Shown here one piece after another: positions 31,601 through 35,106 of a stretch of DNA of 35,106 bases. The position numbers were made by a program, and so were the translations under genes. The notes beneath the pieces were generated by a model, which worked only from the letters and a program-made list of their open reading frames with translations, was not told where the DNA came from and made no database searches. The stretch spans positions 1-35,106 of the forward strand of contig NZ_JBGQQU010000034.1 of assembly GCF_045528445.1 (NCBI RefSeq), written 5' to 3'. This stretch comes from Desemzia sp045528445 (GTDB lineage Bacteria; Bacillota; Bacilli; Lactobacillales; Carnobacteriaceae). Numbering within the stretch: the first letter of the stretch is position 1; every line of letters starts with the position of its first letter.

Positions 31601-32066
31601 GTTCTTCATCGCTTGATCGATTGGCATCAGCAGACAAATAAGCATTGTCAACTAATTGATCAACATCTTCTAGAGATAAACTTTCGAAAGTGATAGAGTC
31701 AAAAACTTCTTGAGAAACTAATTTTTTAAATTCTGTTATTTTTTGTTCTTTTTCCATTTGTTTTTCTTCCGATAATTGATTATCATGACTGACTTCTGAT
31801 TCACTATCTGTCTCAGATTCAACAGCTACTGAATCACCTTCAGTAACCTCAATATCATTTTCAGCTTCATTTGATACCGGTGTATTGTTATCTAATTCAG
31901 CTGCTTCAACAGTTTCAGTATATGTAGGAAATGCTAGTAAACCTACCATTAAAGACGTACTAAACAATGCAGTTCCTCTTTTGAGATTTGCATTGGAACA
32001 TTTCATTTTTTGCATTGTTCTCTCTTTTTCCAACAATGAGATTCTCTCTTTTCTAGTTATCACCAA
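28698..32066 (-). CDS. Secreted LysM-rich N-acetylglucosaminidase autolysin (GH73)
   Basis: Peptidoglycan hydrolase exported to the wall, probably for cell separation. The start is a TTG at 32066, 9 nt after AGGAGGG (GTG at 32063 also possible); the ATG at 32105 precedes the ribosome site. Numbering from the TTG: signal peptide ending near VEAA at ~57; long Glu/Thr/Val-rich acidic region (~58-285); LysM 1 (~298-342); GH73 glucosaminidase (~358-514) with catalytic Glu near 394 in SGLESGWGSS; Ser/Thr/Asn/Gly linker; then nine C-terminal LysM modules (~554-1122) separated by similar linkers. The order resembles enterococcal AtlA, but ten LysM modules is high. Repeats 29.1-30.3 kb are nearly identical in DNA. 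Confidence 0.92.
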   Translation of the reverse strand: MVITRKERISLLEKERTMQKMKCSNANLKRGTALFSTSLMVGLLAFPTYTETVEAAELDNNTPVSNEAENDIEVTEGDSVAVESETDSESEVSHDNQLSEEKQMEKEQKITEFKKLVSQEVFDSITFESLSLEDVDQLVDNAYLSADANRSSDEEQGTIEDSEDKVDEEGTEIAVEPDTEVAVEEVTPETPTEIPAVVEETEAAVEVTENEVVIPEAELTEETAEKVIEEEQIETEATTEIEELVTDEQAVSEETPVKQEAEQVVQTEPKVQAEAPKARTMMATMSATVAPETKTAEKAVHVVKSGDTLNKIASKYGVSVNDLMGWNNITNKNVIKVGQQIYVNQQAPKKAQLGNINKAQSPEQFIATVGSFASEVAAKNNLYASVMIAQSGLESGWGSSSLSKEPNNNLFGIKGSYNGESVTMHTKEYSAAGGWVNIPQNFKKYPSYAESFQDNANLLKRGTSWDSQFYAGAWVSNSSNVYEATAWLEGRYATDPTYAAKLNNLINAYDLTRFDVKSSDSNGNTGNTGNTPSTPVTPSPSENTNTETGTTSQYTIQPGDTLTKIAKRYNTTVANLKSLNNLKSDTIYVGQQLTVNGSAQEESKPSTGNNTSSPGNTESNASNYTIQSGDTLSGIARKYNTTVANLKSLNSLKSDTIYVGQKLTVNGSVKDESKPSTGNTSNTGTSTGTSTGQYTIQSGDTLSSLARKYNTTVANLKSLNGLKSDTIYIGQKLTVNGSVKEESKPSTGTSTGQYTIQSGDTLSGIARKYNTSVANLKSLNGLKTDAIYVGQKLTVNGSVKDESKPSTGNTSNTGTSTGQYTIQSGDTLSSLARKYNTTVANLKSLNSLKSDAIYVGQKLTVNGSIKEESKPATGNTSNTGTSTGQYTIQSGDTLSGIARKYNTSVANLKSLNNLKSDAIYVGQKLTVNGSIKEESKPATGNTSNTGTSTGQYTIQSGDTLSGIARKYNTTVANLKSLNNLKSDAIYVGQKLTVNSTTSTNTSASTPKKDSTVTNLDAVYTVKSGDTLTGISNKYSVSIANLKSWNSLNSDTIYVGQKLAVKVGGTSTPTNASTSTANKKYTIASGDTLSGLALSFDVSIAQLKDWNNLTSDLIFVGQQLNIK
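29091..30340 (-). repeat. Near-identical tandem DNA repeats encoding LysM modules (unit 198 bp)
   Basis: Successive units show the same TTAATTTTTGTCCAACGTAG stretch at about 29292 and 29490 (198 bp, 66 codons). Related units of 180-216 bp continue to about 30340, differing by insertion or loss of linker codons such as Gly-Thr-Ser-Thr. Seven modules share QYTIQSGDTLSG/S-type sequence. Such identity suggests recent duplication and copy-number change. Confidence 0.9.
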
Positions 32067-32187
32067 AGTGTAGGTCCCTCCTAATAAATAAACGAATAAG
32101 TGCATATTTTCTATAGTTAAACTAATTATAACGATAAAAATTTATAAGTAAAACACTTATAAATCAAGTTGCAGCAAATTTAACATT

Positions 32188-32204
32188 TGTCACATGAATG
32201 TAAT
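32188..32204 (+). promoter_or_regulatory. WalR-like direct repeat between the autolysin and PAP2 genes
   Basis: TGTCAC-ATGAA-TGTAAT matches the WalR (YycF) consensus TGTWAH-N5-TGTWAH at 11 of 12 positions. It lies between two divergent envelope genes; WalR often controls LysM autolysins. Orientation is toward PAP2, and a single site may be chance. Confidence 0.3.
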
Positions 32205-32353
32205 CAATTTACTACGTTCTGATATCTTGTTATTATTGGCATTTCACCTGTTACACCCATTAGAAAATGAGAACTTTTAGTGAACTGATTTCTCCATTTT
32301 GTGATAAACTATATAATTGCAGAGTATTAGTTAAAATAGAGAGTAGGAAATTT

Positions 32354-33031
32354 ATGAAAACCGACAAAGGTTCTTCTTTTATAAACCGTTTTTCTTGGTA
32401 TCATTGGAGTCTAATTTTATTAATCCCTTTTATCGTGATCGTCTTATTTGCGTTTACTAGTGATGAAGTAATCACTGCTATTGACCATTGGATTGGCACA
32501 CCTGTCTTATCTCTTAGAAATCCGAGTTTGACAACTTTTTTTATTATACTAACCGATTTTGGTGATGTTTATTATATTGCTATTAGTTTAATACTAGTGA
32601 GTACATTGTTAATTTGGAAGTATAAAGACTATCAAGCTGCGCTGTGGCTAATAGCCCAAACTATCGTAGGCGCAGTCCTATTAAATCAAGGTTTAAAATT
32701 GATATTCCACCGTTCTCGGCCACTAGTAGAACACTTAGTAGAGCAAGGCGGTTATTCCTTCCCTAGTGGTCATTCTATGGGATCAATAATTTGTTATGGC
32801 GGTATACTCTTTCTTTTATCAAAAAGAATAACCAATAAAACATACCGTAACGGCCTATTTATCATCGGCGCTCTATTGATCTTTGGTGTTGGTCTCAGTC
32901 GTATTTATATTGGAGTGCATTTTTCTACAGATGTTATAGGGGGTTTTTCAGTCGGAGCAGCCTGGCTTGCCTTCGCGATTGGTGCTTATCCTAAATGGAG
33001 AAATATCTTTAGCAAAAAAAATACATTATAG
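32354..33031 (+). CDS. PAP2-family membrane phosphatase
   Basis: Integral membrane phosphatase acting on lipid phosphates such as phosphatidylglycerophosphate or undecaprenyl pyrophosphate; which one cannot be told. I chose the ATG at 32354 (AGTAGGA 6 nt before); the ORF opens at 32267 without a ribosome site. 225 residues with about six helices and the three-part acid phosphatase signature KLIFHRSRP, YSFPSGHSMGS and LSRIYIGVHFSTDVIGG. A TATAAT at 32312-32317 may be its -10, but no clear -35 is seen. The stop overlaps the ribosome site of the next gene, so the two are coupled. Confidence 0.9.
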   Translation: MKTDKGSSFINRFSWYHWSLILLIPFIVIVLFAFTSDEVITAIDHWIGTPVLSLRNPSLTTFFIILTDFGDVYYIAISLILVSTLLIWKYKDYQAALWLIAQTIVGAVLLNQGLKLIFHRSRPLVEHLVEQGGYSFPSGHSMGSIICYGGILFLLSKRITNKTYRNGLFIIGALLIFGVGLSRIYIGVHFSTDVIGGFSVGAAWLAFAIGAYPKWRNIFSKKNTL

Positions 33032-33042
33032 GAGTGAATGTT

Positions 33043-33606
33043 TTGATTGAAAATGCTTTGCGATTCAGTCACACTTTATTAAAAAATACCATCAGTCCAG
33101 GAGACATTGTTGTAGACGCCACTGTCGGAAATGGAGATGATACAGTTTTACTAGCCAAATTAGTCGGCCCTCATGGTAAAGTTTACGGTTTCGATATACA
33201 AGATAAAGCCATTCAAAAAACAAAAGAAAAATTACTCTACACCAGTTTGCTTCCGCAAGTGGAATTGTATCATCAAGGACATGAAACAGTCGGCGACGTT
33301 TTAGAAGCAAATACACCTTTAGCTGGAGCTATTTTTAATCTTGGGTATTTGCCAAAAAGCGATAAATCGATTATTACTAAAAGCACTACTACATTGAAAG
33401 CCATCGTAACTTTGCTTCCGCTGTTAAGAAAAGGAGCACTATTGATTGTAGTCGTTTATTATGGTCACAATGGCGGTACTGAAGAAAAGGAAGCTGTTCT
33501 AGACTTTGCTTCTCATTTACCACAAAAAGAGTACTCTGTATTACAATACGGTTTTATCAACCAACAAAACTCTCCACCCTTTTTACTAGCTATCGAAAAA
33601 CGCTAA
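33043..33606 (+). CDS. SAM-dependent methyltransferase, YtqB type (putative RNA methylase)
   Basis: 187 residues from a TTG at 33043, 8 nt after AGGAG; a GTG at 33034 overlaps the ribosome site itself and is less likely. It is a class I methyltransferase: motif I GDIVVDATVGNGDDTVLLAKLVG (~residues 19-41), acidic FDIQ after it, and the family signature FNLGYLPKSDKSI near 107, typical of the rRNA-methylase-like YtqB group. The RNA target is not known from sequence. It is translationally coupled to the PAP2 gene and ends at the shared terminator at 33605-33650. Confidence 0.87.
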   Translation: MIENALRFSHTLLKNTISPGDIVVDATVGNGDDTVLLAKLVGPHGKVYGFDIQDKAIQKTKEKLLYTSLLPQVELYHQGHETVGDVLEANTPLAGAIFNLGYLPKSDKSIITKSTTTLKAIVTLLPLLRKGALLIVVVYYGHNGGTEEKEAVLDFASHLPQKEYSVLQYGFINQQNSPPFLLAIEKR

Positions 33607-33650
33607 AAAATCGTTAGGACAAAATAATCACTGTCCTAACGATTTTTTTT
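33605..33650. terminator. Bidirectional terminator between the methyltransferase gene and metK
   Basis: AAAAAATCGTTAGGACA / TGTCCTAACGATTTTTT form a 17-bp perfect stem with an AATAATCAC-type loop and T-runs on both strands. Confidence 0.93.
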
Positions 33651-34839
33651 ATTTATCTAATAATGCTTTTAGTACTTCAACTTTATCTGTTTTTTCCCAA
33701 GGCAAATCAATATCTGTTCTACCAAAGTGTCCATAAGCTGCAGTTTGCTTGTAGATAGGTCTTTGTAGATCAAGCATTTGAATAATTCCCGCAGGTCTCA
33801 AGTCAAAATTAGCACGGACAGCTTCAATCAAAGCTGATTCAGAAACTTCGCCTGTATCAAAGGTATCTACTGAGATAGATACTGGTTGTGCTACTCCAAT
33901 GGCGTAAGCTAGTTGGACTTCGCATTTATCAGCTAAACCAGCGGCTACAATATTTTTTGCAATGTAACGTGCGGCATAGCTTGCTGAACGGTCAACTTTT
34001 GTTGGGTCTTTACCTGAGAATGCTCCGCCGCCATGACGTGCATATCCACCATAAGTATCCACAATAATTTTACGACCTGTTAATCCAGCGTCTCCTTGAG
34101 GACCACCAATAACAAAACGACCAGTAGGATTAATAAAATATTTTGTCTCTTCATCTAATAAGTCTTCTGGTATTTCATGTTTGATTACTAAATCAATCAT
34201 ATCTTGTTTCAATTGTTCGTAAACTACTTCTGGAGCATGTTGAGTACTGATAACAACTGTATCTACCCGAACTGGGTTTCCAGCTTCATCATACTCTACT
34301 GTTACTTGAGCTTTAGCATCTGGTCTCAGATAGATCACTTCTTTGTTTTTACGCAAAGCAGCAATTCTTCTTGTTAAACGATGGCTCAATGAAATAGGCA
34401 ATGGCATCAGTTCAGGCGTTTCGTTTGTAGCAAAACCAAACATCAACCCTTGATCTCCAGCACCAATTTGATTCAGTTGATCATCATCCAGTTCTCTAAA
34501 CTCGACTGAATCATTAACTCCTTGAGCAATATCACCTGATTGTTCATCAATTGCTACAAGAACGCCACATGTTTCAGCATCAAAACCATACTTAGCTCTT
34601 GTATACCCTATGTCTCGTACGGTATCACGTACAATTTTTTGAATATCAACATACGCAGATGTTGATATCTCTCCTGCTACTAAAACCAATCCTGTAGTAA
34701 CAATCGTCTCGCAAGCTACACGAGCTGTTGAATCTTTTTCTAAAATGGCATCAAGAATTGCATCACTAATTTGATCAGCAATTTTATCCGGGTGTCCTTC
34801 TGATACGGACTCGGATGTGAATAATTTTCTTTCTGACAT
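33649..34839 (-). CDS. metK: S-adenosylmethionine synthetase
   Basis: Makes SAM from methionine and ATP. 396 residues from the ATG at 34839, 7 nt after the GGGGG ribosome site; an in-frame ATG at 34881 lies inside the riboswitch. Visible are SEGHPDKIADQISDA (~residue 12), GAGDQGLMFGFATNE (~118), INPTGRFVIGGPQGDAGLTGRKIIVDTYGG (~225) and GGGAFSGKDPTKVDRSAAY-type sequence (~258), all MetK signatures. Expression is controlled by an SMK-box riboswitch that hides the ribosome site when SAM binds. Confidence 0.97.
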   Translation of the reverse strand: MSERKLFTSESVSEGHPDKIADQISDAILDAILEKDSTARVACETIVTTGLVLVAGEISTSAYVDIQKIVRDTVRDIGYTRAKYGFDAETCGVLVAIDEQSGDIAQGVNDSVEFRELDDDQLNQIGAGDQGLMFGFATNETPELMPLPISLSHRLTRRIAALRKNKEVIYLRPDAKAQVTVEYDEAGNPVRVDTVVISTQHAPEVVYEQLKQDMIDLVIKHEIPEDLLDEETKYFINPTGRFVIGGPQGDAGLTGRKIIVDTYGGYARHGGGAFSGKDPTKVDRSASYAARYIAKNIVAAGLADKCEVQLAYAIGVAQPVSISVDTFDTGEVSESALIEAVRANFDLRPAGIIQMLDLQRPIYKQTAAYGHFGRTDIDLPWEKTDKVEVLKALLDK

Positions 34840-34922
34840 TAGATATCCCCCTTTGTTTTTTCGGTTACAAGGCTTCTCCACTACTAAAAGTGAATCCTAT
34901 CGGGAATCCTTTTGCAAACCTT
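34839..34922 (-). ncRNA. SMK box (SAM-III) riboswitch of metK
   Basis: The leader on the minus strand contains, in order, GGTTTGCAAAAGG, TTCCCGATAGGAT, a CACTTTTAGTAGTGG hairpin, AAGCCTTGTAACCGAAAAAA and AAAGGGGG before the ATG. The CCUUGUAACCGAAA...GGGGG segment and the UUCCCGA-AGGAU core are the hallmarks of the Lactobacillales SMK box. There the GGGGG Shine-Dalgarno pairs with an upstream anti-SD when SAM is bound, blocking translation (family knowledge). Confidence 0.9.
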
Positions 34923-35000
34923 ATACAGTTTATCACAATTTCTCTGAAAATGATACGCCTTATAAAAACTGAAATCTTTTTTATCGTTCGAACGTGATAA

Positions 35001-35106
35001 TGTCCTAAGTAGGTCGAAGCATAAAATGTCCCAAAATGATAAAATAAAATCATGAAAAGGATAATACTAACGATGAATGAAGATAAGAAATATAAAGTAA
35101 TAAAAG
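35001..35106 (+). mobile_element. Probable left end of an insertion sequence (IS1202/ISNCY-like), partial
   Basis: The segment from TGTCCTAAGTAGG (35001) onward contains a second TGTCCCAAAATG (35028) and an AT-rich leader, then the start of a transposase-like frame at 35073. The arrangement resembles IS1202-group ends as I remember them. The right end lies outside the window. Confidence 0.4.
35073..35106 (+). CDS. Transposase N-terminus (partial, runs off the window)
   Basis: ATG at 35073 opens MNEDKKYKVIK and continues past the edge. AAAAGGA lies about 12 nt before it. The sequence resembles the start of helix-turn-helix transposases of the IS1202/ISNCY type (MNE-K--VIK then a loose repeat region). 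Only 11 residues are visible, so the family call is tentative. Confidence 0.4.
   Translation, partial: MNEDKKYKVIK

Noticed and set aside
31371..31616. Phe/Cys-rich plus-strand open frame opposite the acidic region of the autolysin
   Set aside because: It is the antisense reading of Glu/Thr/Val codons; composition is implausible for a protein.
32300..32320. TTGTGATAAACT shared by the PAP2 and metK upstream regions as a common operator
   Set aside because: Only two short AT-rich copies overlapping -10 elements; most simply similar promoters by chance.
34920..34948. TTCAGA-N17-TATAAG as promoter of metK
   Set aside because: It would start transcription inside the 5' arm of the SMK box and remove the helix needed for the riboswitch.

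Overview
The window reads as chromosomal DNA of a low-GC Gram-positive coccus or rod of the Lactobacillales. Carnobacteriaceae (a Carnobacterium-like species) is my best guess, not a proven identity. The support is AT-rich DNA with strong AGGAGG ribosome sites, an SMK-box (SAM-III) leader on metK, a T-box on leuS, a sigma-54-driven mannose PTS operon with a DUF956 gene, an arcABC-arcR arginine deiminase cluster with a YfcC-type arcD, a PepV dipeptidase and a LysM-rich glucosaminidase. Both edges look like the start of an insertion sequence, as expected for a draft contig that breaks at repeats.

Layout. 1-6.5 kb: pepV (-), nnrD (+), an RsuA-type pseudouridine synthase (-), a MurJ/YtgP-type flippase (-), an aldo/keto reductase (-) and a 36-residue one-helix membrane protein (-). 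6.6-9.4 kb: leuS with a CUC-specifier T-box leader. 9.5-13.3 kb: manO(DUF956)-manZYX on the minus strand, headed by a consensus sigma-54 promoter, five copies of a TTAGTGT-type motif and a perfect 62-bp palindrome. 13.4-13.65 kb: a GC-rich, highly structured non-coding repeat-like element. 13.8-15.15 kb: a hotdog thioesterase and a DUF72 protein (+).

15.2-18.65 kb is the most unusual block. It looks like one minus-strand operon: FtsX-type ABC permease, ATPase, an OhrR-like one-cysteine MarR regulator, then an in-frame chimera of the first ~200 residues of a CrtN-type C30 carotenoid desaturase and most of a CrtO-type acyltransferase. I read the chimera as the scar of a deletion that removed the middle of a staphyloxanthin-type carotenoid operon. 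18.7-20 kb: UV-damage endonuclease. 20.2-26.3 kb: arginine deiminase system, with arcD (+) facing arcA-arcB-arcC-arcR (-). cre, Crp-like and ARG-box-like sites and intergenic hairpins suggest layered control. 26.4-28.7 kb: an unknown 103-residue protein and an N-acetylglucosamine PTS IIBC gene with NagR-like operator motifs. 28.7-32.1 kb: a large secreted glucosaminidase with ten LysM modules and near-identical 198-bp DNA repeats. 32.3-33.6 kb: PAP2 phosphatase and a YtqB-type methyltransferase (+). 33.6-34.9 kb: metK with its SMK box.

Physiologically the window joins sugar uptake (Man and GlcNAc PTS), arginine fermentation for ATP and acid tolerance, cell-wall synthesis and turnover (flippase, glucosaminidase, PAP2) and stress repair (UvsE, NAD(P)H-hydrate repair, OhrR-like regulator). 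I found no wholly new multi-gene system. The strongest candidates for something undescribed are the carotenoid gene fusion inside an ABC/MarR operon and the architecture upstream of the sigma-54 promoter.
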